Of a DNA stretch of 64,000 nt, positions 10,271 to 20,856 are shown in pieces. The first letter of the stretch is position 1; each line of letters opens with the position of its first letter. The stretch is from Rhizophlyctis rosea. Taxonomy: Eukaryota > Chytridiomycota > Chytridiomycetes > Rhizophlyctidales > Rhizophlyctidaceae. The DNA is taken from the NCBI GenBank assembly GCA_027596075.1, contig JADGJC010000064.1:86524-150523 (forward strand), given 5' to 3'. Position numbers and translations under genes: made by a program. The notes under the pieces were generated by a model. It had not been told where the DNA came from. It made no database searches and saw only the letters and a list, made by a program, of their open reading frames with translations.

Positions 10271-12032
10271 AGCCCTCACGGGTAGGTTTGTGCTTGGTTT
10301 GTTTTTCCCTCTACGCACAGATGGAGTCGAGGGATATATGCCAAAGCTCAGCGCTCACTTCCACAGATGATGTTCCGCAACTTTTGGGTCTCAGCAGGTC
10401 GGAAGGAGATGCCGCATAGAACTCCGAAATTGGAAGGGAAAAGGTGGGGTATACGCCCTCTTGATGCGCAGATCCGACGGCGGTATATCCAAATCGTTTC
10501 AAAGAACATCTTAGCCTTCTTGAATCACAGGCAAAAGCTCAACGGAGTTCATCGACACGGAGACATGCCATAAGTGGTGTAAATAAACAATGTAGACATG
10601 CCTTGCGGTAAGGTTACTCTGGGGTGATCGTACATCTGTAAACGATCACCGTCCTGGTGGCTATTCATGAACCGATCGGAAATGAGCGGGCGGCTGCGGC
10701 CACAGACCCAACACATTGGAATGGAAAGAATGTAACCGGGCTTTTGGATACAGTAGCGACGGGTGCCGAAGTATATGTTTCGATGAAATCCGACAAGAGA
10801 TATCCCATTTTCCATCCCTCACTCCATCTGGGAAAAGTAGATGTACGAGTGCAGATGGAGTCGGGGCCAGGATATTTGTCGATGTGGTGGTGAAACATGA
10901 GCATGACTGGTACAGCACTTTCAGAGAAGACGTGAACTGTGTTAGAAATCAGACTGAAGCCCAAAGCAATGCGGGGCCTTATGTCTATTCTGAACGGTGG
11001 AAAGCACGATATGACGGCGCTGGAAGGGAGACCTTCAATGGGGTAAATGCTCCGACACTGCATACATGTACGGCACCCAAAGATGCAGGTGGTCAGTAGA
11101 CTTTACGAACAAGCTGCCAAATGGGAGGTGGATCTTGCCAGCGGGAGATAGGTTCCACCGTGCAGCTAGCCCGACTGTAATCACTTTCCAAAAACAATAC
11201 CTCGCATCCCCTCGATGCCAAGCAAATTTCATTCAACAATACATCTATCAACAAAAATTTGTAACCAAACGGTCTGTTTGATCGTTGTGCTTTTTCCCGA
11301 AATGGTCCAAAGACTAAACGCAGAGATATAGAGCCGACTTATGCCAGTACTAGTATACTGGCCAATCATCGCCCTTCCATAAGTTCTACAGCTTTTCGAT
11401 GCAATCCCGGTCGTCGTCCAAGATACCTGGGACGTTATCACTTATTAATCATGAATGCAACTCACCACCTCCGCCCTGCACAACGATGTGGGCATCGGAC
11501 GTGGTTCACGGAATGATATACCAGCAATTAGTTGCGGCGCACTCATTTGTAATCCAGCTCATAGAGGCTGCAAGACTCATTGCAAATGTGGGACCAGTTC
11601 ACAAGTCCGTCTGGTCCCAACTTCGCAATGACTATGGGGGCGTCTATGCATCACACGGGTGGAAGGGTAGAAGTGGTAAATCAGATGTATTGCCTTTCTT
11701 AGGAAAGAACATTTCTTGTTCCATGAGTGGGATGAACTGTTGACCTGCGAAACCCATGTAGATCTACCAAGTCCTTGGAATGAGAAGTGATGTAGTCAAT
11801 AAAGATCTTAGTCGAAGGTCGCAGTGCGTGCTATTGTGAGCTTATAGTATTTTTGAAGGATCATGATTGATGACACGTATTCCTTATTTACACGTTGTTG
11901 AAGAGAAGCGAGTACCTATATACTGTACATAACGTGTGCGCCTACATTGAAAGGAATGCGGGGAACTGCAGGGTTTGATGCCGCGAGGGACTTGTGAAAG
12001 GGGGGAAGGGAATTCGCTTGTTGGGACGTCTC

Positions 12033-12648
12033 TTAGCGCTCTGCAAAGTATTGTTCGGCGGCGATGAAGACGGCGCTGCTGAGGATGTCCGCATCTGCCT
12101 GAACCTGACAACGAATGGCGAAATATCAGAATCCCTATAGTAATAAAGGAAAGAAACTCAAAGAAAGGGAATACTCACGCGCAAGCGTTGGAGAAGGGAG
12201 CGAAGGTCAATCACCGCAGCATTGAAGGAGACTTGGAGCTGACGCCGGTCTTCTTGGGCCATCTCCAGGAGCTTGGTCTGTAGATTGGATGTCCAGTCTG
12301 AGAACCCGATGATGTTTCGGAAAGGAAGGTTGGAAAGCGAGGTGACACCTACCTCGGCCGCGCGTTGATGTGCGTGCGCCGTGCTGGCAATCTTGTTTTG
12401 TCGGTGACGGATGTGGGTGTCGGCCTCTGTCATATAGTTTTGGAGTCTGTATGGCGGGAATGGAGAGTAAATAACAGCTGCCACAGTGTATGTCTGTTTT
12501 GCGGATGCCGAAGCAATGTTTAGAGAATATAGGTATCACGTACTTCTGGCTTCGGAGCTGTTGAATATGATGGATGGAAGGCTTTAGTTTGCTTCATGGC
12601 TGTTGAAGGCGATACCTCTGGACCGATGCGGATTCGTACCTCGTCCAT
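12033..12648 (-). CDS. Small five-exon helical protein, family member 2 (95 aa)
   Basis: Exons 12640-12648, 12544-12557, 12353-12446, 12179-12277 and 12033-12104 sum to 288 nt, again 95 residues, with intron phases 0,2,0,0 as in the gene at 839-1448. Exon 1 is MDE. Exon 2 is only 14 nt. Exon 3 reads LQNYMTEADTHIRHRQNKIA (compare LRTSMSRADAHIRYGQNRMA in member 1). Exon 4 (99 nt) ends LLQRLR in both. Exon 5 keeps ILSSAVFIAAEQYF. The strong match in the protein with diverged introns suggests selection on the product. No domain, signal peptide or membrane segment recognised. It lies in tandem behind member 3 (13585-14232) on the same strand. Confidence 0.8.
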
Positions 12649-12738
12649 TGTACCGACGCTTGTGAGATGCGGAGCCGTGTTCTGGGAGTATGTATGTATG
12701 GCAGGAGTTATTGTGATAGGCGGAAATTGAATGTTATA

Positions 12739-12751
12739 GAGCGTGGGAACG
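12739..12751 (-). promoter_or_regulatory. Conserved upstream motif GAGCGTGGGAACG
   Basis: Located 90 nt before the ATG at 12648. Differs from the motif of members 1, 3 and 4 at one base. It belongs to the duplicated block, so its conservation relative to member 1 alone is weak evidence; the match with member 3, outside the duplication, is stronger. Confidence 0.5.
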
Positions 12752-13584
12752 TTTGGGATTGGATGAAGAATAGTGAAGATGCAAAGTGTGAGAATGTTGG
12801 TGGGGGAGTGTCCTTTTATAAGGATGAGAATGTGGGCAAACTCCGCAGCAGCTCAACAACCGCGATTGTGGCTTGGACAGTGCCTCCGGAGAGGGTGCTT
12901 GTGCCACCGATAAGGACTACGCGACAAAGACTCGACGTGTCAACCGCTAGCCTACACTGCAAAAGTTTTCCCACAGTGTTCCCACATTAGTAAGAAACAA
13001 AAAAACCTCCCATTGTGGAGCAAGACACCTGATGGAAGGACCAACTATCATAATTGTATGATACAATCCGTCAAATGTGAAAATAGCTATGTATGATGAC
13101 GAATTCAAAGTCAACCAAAAAGCCCACATGATTGACGCAGCGGAATCAATGAACTCCTTAGAAGGCAAGGTATTCTGACCCATCCAGCTTGACAACGGCT
13201 TGGGATGATAGGGTGAGGAGTGCTCCTACCAGGTGCCACCCTTGCTCCGTGTTTCAAGAGGGGTAGAGGTTGCTTCTTCGAGAACAAATAGGTGATGGGG
13301 GTGTGTGGGAAATTTGATGGGCGGTTGATGTGATTGCAGATGCACTTCGAACAGAATCGGATATGAGATGGCCTTGAGGATGATTGTATGAAGGCCTCCA
13401 TGCGGAGGTGTGTGGATGCGGTCAGGAAACCATGTTGATTTGAAAATGGGTGGCAGTAATTTGCACGAGAAGGAACATCGGATATCCCACCGTCATGTTC
13501 AGCTATATTTGATACTAAAGTATATACAAGTCGTGGGAAAGCGATATATACAAAGGGCAAGGAAACATTAAACTCCCAGGCAAT

Positions 13585-14232
13585 TTAGAGTCCAGCGGGA
13601 AGAGTAGTAGTGGTGTTGGTTCCCAGCAGGGTTTGTTCAGCGTGATGGAAGAGGGAAGTTTGTAAGAGAGGATGGTGTTGTCGCTGATGTTTAGGTTCAG
13701 GAGGGGAAGACACCTATCAAAAAGAGGCAGCGGGTATAGCACTCACCCTCAAGTCGATGACAAAGTTACGCAACTGGCCAAGAGGCGTCTCAAACGGCCT
13801 GCGGCGCCATTTTCTCTGTAACTTGAGGATGTCGATGATGCGACGCTGTGTATGTGAAAAAGAGGAATGACATATTTAGCAAACCTACCCATGCGGTGCT
13901 TGAAGGGATGTACAAACAAACTCACAGCATGGGGCATGTCGGTACCCGGTAACGTCTGTTCCAATCGCTCCACCTCGGCGCATTTGTTGTTGTAGGAGAC
14001 TTCACACCTTGAGAAAAAACAAAGTGATAGGATGTGTGAGGAAGTGTGTATGTTCGATGGTGGGATGAAGTATCACATACGTGTGAAAGGTTTGGAGGAG
14101 TGTTCGGAACTGGAAAAGGCAGGGAAGGAGTTGGGTTAGAAAATGTTTCAGAGAAAAACTAGAATATTCACCACCTTAAGTCGGCAAGTTTTGCTCCGTC
14201 CTGATACATACCTTGGCTTCCATTGGGTCCAT
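13585..14232 (-). CDS. Small five-exon helical protein, family member 3 (109 aa)
   Basis: Exons 14212-14232, 14081-14109, 13926-14007, 13747-13845 and 13585-13683 total 330 nt and 109 residues, phases 0,2,0,0. Exon 2 is 29 nt as in member 1 and exon 4 is 99 nt as in all members. The protein is much diverged: MDPMEAK, FRTLLQTFHT, CEVSYNNKCAEVERLEQTLP, then an Arg-rich exon 4 (KLQRKWRRRPFETPLGQLRN, ending DLR) and exon 5 HHPLLQTSLFHHAEQTLLG, which lines up with ILSSALFQAAERFLTG of member 1. It ends in a Thr-rich tail. Identity of the gene structure is the main evidence of homology. Function unknown. Confidence 0.75.
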
Positions 14233-14318
14233 TATTGGGGAGTTGGAGTTGGTTGAAGTTTGTGTTGATAATGGGTTTTTGTGAGGGTGGTAATAGTTCT
14301 GTTTTGTAGATTCTGCGT

Positions 14319-14331
14319 GAGCGTGGGAAAG
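14319..14331 (-). promoter_or_regulatory. Conserved upstream motif GAGCGTGGGAAAG
   Basis: Located 86 nt before the ATG at 14232, the same distance as in member 1, although this locus lies outside the segmental duplication and the surrounding sequence is unalike. Confidence 0.55.
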
Positions 14332-16299
14332 AGGAAGAACCGGTGACGGTGCACGTCAAGTTTGCGCAGCAGCTCTGGCTCCTCGCGTCGCGTGTGGCTT
14401 GGGAATAGCCAGTGTGCCACCAAAACCGACCTGTGGTGGTTGGACCCTGACGTGCCAAGGGACGCCACTTCGTTATTTCTCTTTGTACTTCCTTGTCAAT
14501 CTGATTGTGTACATGGACCACAGATATCAGGGATTATAGACCGCACAATCAAAACAAGAAATACCAAATCAAAACAATCTCAACCACACACCTATTCCCT
14601 CCATTTGAGGTCAGGAGAGGTGAAATAAAGCAAGTACCTCAGTCCGCAATGTATCGAGGTCGTTGACGGCAACCAATAACCTCATAATTAGACACCTTTG
14701 ATAGTGGCCTTCCTTTTTGCCACATGAGATTTTTGGCATCTCCGGCAGCAAACATACGATTTGACTGAGTATAGGCATTCGGTAAGATTCTTCATCTATG
14801 AAAGGAGTCAGAGGTTCCCCAACAATGCGCCAAGAAATCCGATCCCCACTTTTCGTTTTTGTAACCCTGCAAGTCAATGTACGAGTCCAATACCAGGTCA
14901 ACCCATTAGTGGGGTCTCAAGCTTACACTCCAGGAATGAGGGAGGTCCTCATTCGACTGCCCCCATCCCGCCCCAGTCATCGCGTCATCATATAAACCAT
15001 GATTTTTCTTTTTTCACTTTGACCTGGTCAATCCAATTCAATTTTGAATAAGACCTTTGTTCCACCTTCTCGACTGACGGTCTCCTCACCGACTGGCATG
15101 AAGCCGGAAGTCGAGAACCTCGTGGAATCCACCAACCTATCTGTCTGCTTCTTCCTAACTGGTTTGGATCAACACTCGCAATACCACCTCAGAAACTCAA
15201 AAACACGCAACGCCCTTTACTCAACTCTCACAAAAGTAATCCAATTCCCCGCCGCAGAGATATGACTACTCCAAGTTTCCTCCTTCCTGCGTGCACTATA
15301 CATGTTTCAGATGCACTTTGTCCATACTAACGAGAACCCGTCTAATCACGCACAACGCAAGTTATTGCGCATGTGTATCAGAACCATCCGACTACTTCAC
15401 TAGCATGCTTGCTTGAACGATGAGAGTTGTTCATGTCCAGGGCGGATGATGGAAGCGTTAAACGTGGATAGGTTGGAGAAGTCCAATGGTTCATGTACGG
15501 TTTTCCGGTGACGATTGCGGGGCTCCGACTTCCACTCACGAAAGTGATGGGGATTTCTCCACGTATATTGTCCATCTCTTCGCCAATTATGGACGGTCGG
15601 GTTTTCCGATAGTTAATTAGTGCATGAATATAGTGAAAGTAGAGGCGAGGGCGAAGTCCACAGACAATCTTGCTGCTCCAGAAATACCAGTATGAGTCTT
15701 TTTTTTGTCGTATTTCATTGAGCCATAAATGTTCGTTGAGCACATTTATCCCACCATGAGCAGGTAGGAATCCAAAGCAACCAACAGTTTCCCAGCGTTG
15801 GCAAAACCTATAGCGATGTTAGTCCCGAATTGTCGCAGGGTAGCTTTCAGTTTGGTCAAAAACATCTTATTATACCCACAGGAGTTTTGAGTACCAAGGA
15901 GCAAGTGCCGAAAAAGGAAGGATACCAACTACAAACGACAAGAGAGTTCAAGTTGTGGGTTGCAAGGCCCCCCGAGCTCAAAGGAGGGATGTACGATGGT
16001 GACTGCCCCAAAAACATTGTCTTCCAACGACGTTCCCAGTCTCTCCAAGTATAACAAAAAAGGTGCAGAGACAGAATATTTGCACGTGGGAGTGTGGCAA
16101 AGAGATTGTTGGTCGTGGTCATCAGTTGTACTTTTCCATGCAAGCTTGATATTGTTGGAGGGGAAACTTATGTATTGTGTGACTAAGACATTGGAAGAAT
16201 GTTGGCTCGCAGAGGCAGGATGACCTTACTGCGGAAAACAAAACTGATGTAGGCATAAAGACTTTTCATTGACAGACAAACACGATGCACCATACATCA
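14332..16299. other. No gene recognised
   Basis: Neither strand gives a coherent protein. The first part (14340-14480) shares with other small-gene promoters a loose block with CAGCAGCTC and GTGCCACC words. No RNA gene or clear repeat was found in the remainder. Confidence 0.4.
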
Positions 16300-17270
16300 C
16301 GAACAAGCGACGTTATATGACTCCGAGAGGGATTCGAACCCTCCTCGCATCCATGCGTCAACAACACGGATGCGATCCCCCAAGGGACCGGAGCCAGCTG
16401 GTCTCTATACCAACAAGAGCGGAGTTGCCAATCCTGACTGAGTTCACTAAAAGTCCCATACGTATTGTCCCCAGACGTCCCGATGAAGTGAAAACTATTG
16501 ACGGTTCTAAGCTAATTTTGATTGTTCGTGGGTTACGTAGCGATGGAGCGGGGTAGGAGACGGGAATCTTGTATAGAGGCGGAGTGGAAAGAGGTTTTGT
16601 TGTCGTGGATGGGGGATGGAATGACTTGGCGAACTTTGGTGGATGGTTGGTGGAAGGTGCGGGTACGGATTCGAGGAAGTGGATGGAGGTCTGCGTGCGG
16701 GAAGTGTCGAAGTGCGGGATTAGTGGGTGGGTGGGATGGTGTGGTGGTGGATGGTTTCGTGGTGAATGATTTAGTGGTGGATGGTGCGGCGGGAGATGGT
16801 TGTGGGTTTGGATAGGTGGTGTTGTCGTTGAAGATTTTGTGGTTGGGAGAAGTAGGGAAGGAGGGAAGGCGGGGCGGTGGTGCGGGTATGTTATTCTGTT
16901 GAGAGAGAGGGGGTGAAACCAAGGGAATACAACGCAGAAAGAGACGAGACCAAGGCAGTTTCTAGTGTTCTCCCGGATCCGGCTCACTCCCAAAATGGGA
17001 AGGCTTCCTGGCTCGTCCACCCAGCGAGTCCCCAACCATCCCGGTTGAAGCGGTCCTGAATAGGATCTTCCGTTGTCACCAGTCGTAAAAACCGGGTCAC
17101 GCACCGGATACACGGGATACCTATGGATACCTTTGTCCCCTGTGGTTGACTTGCCTTTGTTCCCAGTCCCCCTTCCGCACTCAGTTTCTCCAACCCCCGT
17201 TTACCCGATTTACAACTATCTGTAGTCCACCAGTCTTGGTCATGAAAGGGTGTTTGCAGTGGCTGAGAAA
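16300..17270. repeat. Dispersed ~1 kb repeat, copy B (partner 5640-6690)
   Basis: Same order of parts as copy A: tRNA-like end (16320-16425), purine-rich middle, and a far block (about 16975-17260) with GGCTCACTCCC, GGCTTCCTGGCTCGTCCACC and TTACAACTATCTGTAG. On the minus strand both copies give TRWVDEPGS-like / RVDEPGSS-like words in the far block, which may reflect old coding sequence or a conserved RNA. The middle has diverged strongly. Confidence 0.55.
16320..16425 (-). other. tRNA-like cloverleaf, copy B (106 nt, long variable arm)
   Basis: Minus strand: ends ACTCCG..CGGAGT pair over six of seven acceptor positions. Inside are four hairpins in tRNA order: D-arm-like GTTGGT..ACCAGC, central RTCCC..GGGAT, a 9-bp variable-arm-like GCATCCGTG..CATGGATGC (one G-T pair), and a T-arm GAGGG-TTCGAAT-CCCTC with a perfect B-box core. 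Versus copy A, base changes keep the pairing (A-T to G-T in the D-arm, C-G to T-G in the variable arm). The central arm lacks a standard 7-nt anticodon loop and 106 nt is too long for a plain Ser/Leu tRNA, so it may be an intron-bearing class II tRNA, a pseudogene or a tRNA-derived element. Confidence 0.55.
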
Positions 17271-20200
17271 GGTGTAAGTAAGAAAGGGACGTTGAGTACT
17301 TGTGCAATCAGTTATACCTGGTTGCGCTGAACGCTCGTACTTGATTAAGGTTGAAGTGTTGAAATTGAGGGAAGTTCAAGAGAGGGAAAGCGTCGACACA
17401 AGGTGACAGCGTCGACACCTCAGATTTGATTGGCAATGCCAAAACGCCGATCGAATCGGCAATGTGGACAAGTCACTGTTTACACGTGATCGTAAATTGA
17501 CGCGGTATGACTCACTGTATCGTTGTAAAGCACAGTCCACCACACGCCACACTCAAATTCAACGACCCTGCACGGGCACTGAGAGACTGTCTTCTTCTCT
17601 TAGCCCAATACACTGTTAAAACAAGCATGGTACAAACACTTGGCGATAGATATCAATACTCGCACTTTCCAACGACCTACATACTATTCCTCAAACCGTT
17701 GCTGAGAACGCGTCGAAGCACGGGAAACTGAAGCGCATAACACAACCCCATATCGCTATCCGTCGGCGAAAGCCGTTCGCACCCGGACATTGCGAATGCA
17801 CTTGTCAAGTGCCCTGATATAATGTCTTTTCACCTTTCAAGCTGAGATCTGTAACACCAAAGTTCCTGGGCAGTCGTCCGCCCAATGCAGCAACTTTGGA
17901 CACCACGCTTGGCAGTCATCCACTGGGTTAACATTACAATTAGTCCTGTGTTTTAGACGCATGGGATCGAGGGCAGAGTGAAGGGCAAGGTTGACAGATC
18001 AGCGGCGGCGGCGACGGTGAGGCAACAGGGGAGGGTGGGGATGGAGCTATTGGTACAGGTACCAAAAAGGTGATCAGATTGGGGCGCTGAGTAGGAAGCA
18101 AAGAAGGAATATGGCGAACATCCCAAAAACAAGGCACCACCGGATAAGCGCTTATCCAGCATCGGTGCTTGTACGGCGCTTAAATGCAATGCAGGACATG
18201 CAATCCTCCGAGACAGCGTCATAGGGGCATCACACTCACGTGCTTTGCTTGCATGAAGCTCTGGGTGTGCTGTACCGACAAGTGGGGAAGGTGGTTCTGG
18301 AGCACAGTGGAGGGAAAATGCTGTGGAGACACTCTACCAAAGTGTTGTTCCAGTGTGGTGCAACTGCAGCACTCTGCGATCAATTGTCCAACGTGGCTGC
18401 AGGGCGCTTGGCAAATGAATTGGTGGCAGGGCACTTGCATGGGGGACTTCATTCTATGCAGCCTCCCCAGTCCCCGCTAGCTGAACCGCCGGACTGGTGG
18501 CACAGCCATTACAACATCGTTCCAGTTGGCGCGTTTGAACGGTTTGATTGATTCTAACAAGCCTCAATGGCACAGTTGGTAAAATGCGGGGGCTTGGTGA
18601 CTGACTTCGCAGCTGCTTGTTCAATACCATGCCCGCCCAATTTTTTCAGCAAATTGCAGCTGGAATCAAGGGCTTCCGCAGCACTTAGAACTTAAGCGTA
18701 TGATCCAGCTTATTCCAAGCGCCCTACAAGTGCTTCAAACAAGCCCCCGCGCTGTGCATGTCCTTCCCAGAATGTGCTTTTGTGATGAAGGGGCAGAGGA
18801 TTAGAACAGAACATTGGTTGGGTTGGTAGGATGAGGGGCTAGAACTGATTCAGTAGAGCAGTAATGTAATTCAGCATATGCAGAGACCACATGCATATTA
18901 AACCATTGAATCCGTTTCATGCATGGTCGGGATAAGAGAAATGCTAAGCTTCCATTCTCATCACAACGTTGGCGACCCCTTCATTCCGCCTGTTCCAGCA
19001 CGTGCACTGTCAAGGGGAAGTCGGAGCTTCCATTTCATGCAAAAATGCCCCATCCACGTTCACATCAGCACCTCAATGCATCTTCAAGGTCCCTGATTGA
19101 TCAGCTGCCACAAATGTGCCTTCAGGGACCGCTGGACAGGCAAATGAAATTGACAATCTGCTCCAAAAGCACTTGAACGAGCCCCCTTACAGGGCAGCTC
19201 ATTTGTCAGCTTTAATCAAGCGACTTCATTGGTTAATTGGAATCGCTCGGAAAGCCGCTTTTTGTTTGCCGTACCAGTGCTTCGGGAGACTTGTTTGGAA
19301 GTCGTGATGCTGCTTACTTTCAGGACAGCAGCAATGGAGGCAATACACAAACCAAGATCAAGAAGTCACTGGACTCGGAGGTTGTAAGAGCTGCACACCA
19401 TCAACGAAGGTGACTTTCAATGATTTATCAGGCTGGTACACCACTGAGCACTTCTGATTGACGACCAATGTACATTTCACTCTGCCGCTGAAGCCAGATC
19501 GAAATCCGGTATCAGATTGTCACATAATCGAAGTCCTTCCACTAATGATCCGGACATGTAAGCCCCTTCGCTTCAGTGAGCTGCACCAGATGTGTAAAAG
19601 AGGTCATCAGCGTAGCTCATCAAGCCTGAAAAGGAGGGGAACGTCAATAAATCTTACTTACCCATAATTGCACCGAAGCCCACACCACTGGAACCTTCTG
19701 AAATGCTGACAGATCCACCGCCGTGAGCCCACCGCTTGCCGATTTGACTGCAGAATGAACCTGATTCAGAGTTTGAACAACCAACAATCCACTATCAAAT
19801 TGGGGCAACCAACCGGAACGGAAGATTCAGCTCTCCAAATAGGTTACATGCTTTCTCCAGATCTTCCAGGGCTAATAGGGCTGCGATGAAGGAGCATTCA
19901 GCAACATGCGCAAATACAACAGCACACATACTATACATCACCTACGGCCGACGCCCTATTGATCAAAGAGCATACGTTCAGAAATCCCATCATACCGCCA
20001 TTACGCTGCCAAACATCATAGCCAGCACTATCACCGGGTCAAATGAGTGGATGAACAAATATTGGATGACGAACCCAGAATTGTCACGGAAATTTAGGAC
20101 GCTACACACTTACATCATCGTTGAGGTCGAATCGACTTGGAGGTAACATTTGAAAAGAATCCTTGAAAAAGTCTGGAGGGTCATTCCTTACACAAGCCAA

Positions 20201-20856
20201 ATTTGGCACTGGCGTTTGGGTCTTAGCGGCATAATATTACGTTTTGTTTGCTCTCCCAACGGCCCAAACCAATCCAACACTCATGAGTGCTTCTCACGTG
20301 TGCATTGTGTTTCTATGCATTTCAACAACCGAAACTCAACATTTGACAACCATTGCATCCCTATTCCCTCCAAGGTACACCAAATTGCATGCAGCACCGT
20401 TGCTGACAACTCTTTGGGAAAAAGCGAAAGCCCATGCGCTACTCGCCACAATATCCGTGTTTGGAGGCTGGATGAGAAATAGGATAACGAAGCCAGAGGT
20501 GTGTACAGGTGCACATGGGGGGAATACATCCAATATGAAAAATGACTGACCATGTGGTGATCAGTGGCCGTTAACTGAGTTGACTGGCGGGCATGGTAGA
20601 ACCAACCAGGCTGGTGGCTCAGAGAGCCGATATCATACTGCTGTATTCGTCACCATGATCAGGCGTTTACGTACAAAGCTCTGGGGAGTCTATACAAACT
20701 TGCGATATTACATCATACATTTGCTTTCTACAATCCTTATGCGGATAAGTCATACAGAGATATGGTATCTCTCAGTGGCCATACCAGGTTATCCCACCCT
20801 CCCGTTCAAGCCGTTGATAGTGTTGCCGGGGTTATGTCGATGTGCCTGGCACCCGC
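17271..20856. other. Gene-free stretch with distinct word composition
   Basis: No protein or RNA gene recognised on either strand. Between about 18100 and 19700 the sequence is unusually full of AAGC/GCTT and CAGC/GCTG words (e.g. GGGGGCTTG, CAAGCCCCC), unlike the rest of the window. An A-box-like word TGGCACAGTTGG near 18567 has no matching T-arm. Confidence 0.4.
18142..18157. repeat. 16-bp perfect palindrome
   Basis: GGATAAGCGCTTATCC is self-complementary across all 16 bases. Could be a dimeric protein site or chance. Confidence 0.6.

Larger units (their letters stand above)
9402..11741. other. No confident gene; remnants and a tandem repeat
   Basis: Coding-like scraps occur on the plus strand near 10660-10890 (VTGLLDTVATGAEVYVSMKS) and 11480-11690 (MIYQQLVAAHSFVIQLIEAA), and on the minus strand at 9685-10120. 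None can be extended into a gene with a start, splice sites and a recognised domain. Confidence 0.35.
11742..13260. repeat. Segmental duplication, copy 2 (partner 585-2040)
   Basis: Carries the second copy of the small gene (12033-12648) with matching downstream flank, upstream motif and the block near 12850-12920. See the partner entry. Both copies have the same orientation, so the event was a direct duplication or a transposed copy now about 11 kb apart. Confidence 0.7.

Noticed and set aside
16358..17113. 251-codon minus-strand open frame
   Set aside because: It spans the tRNA-like unit and a low-complexity middle, and is not conserved with copy A except for a short word in the far block.
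18560..18645. tRNA-like A-box TGGCACAGTTGG followed by TGTTCAATACC
   Set aside because: Acceptor ends and T-stem do not pair; chance similarity is likely.
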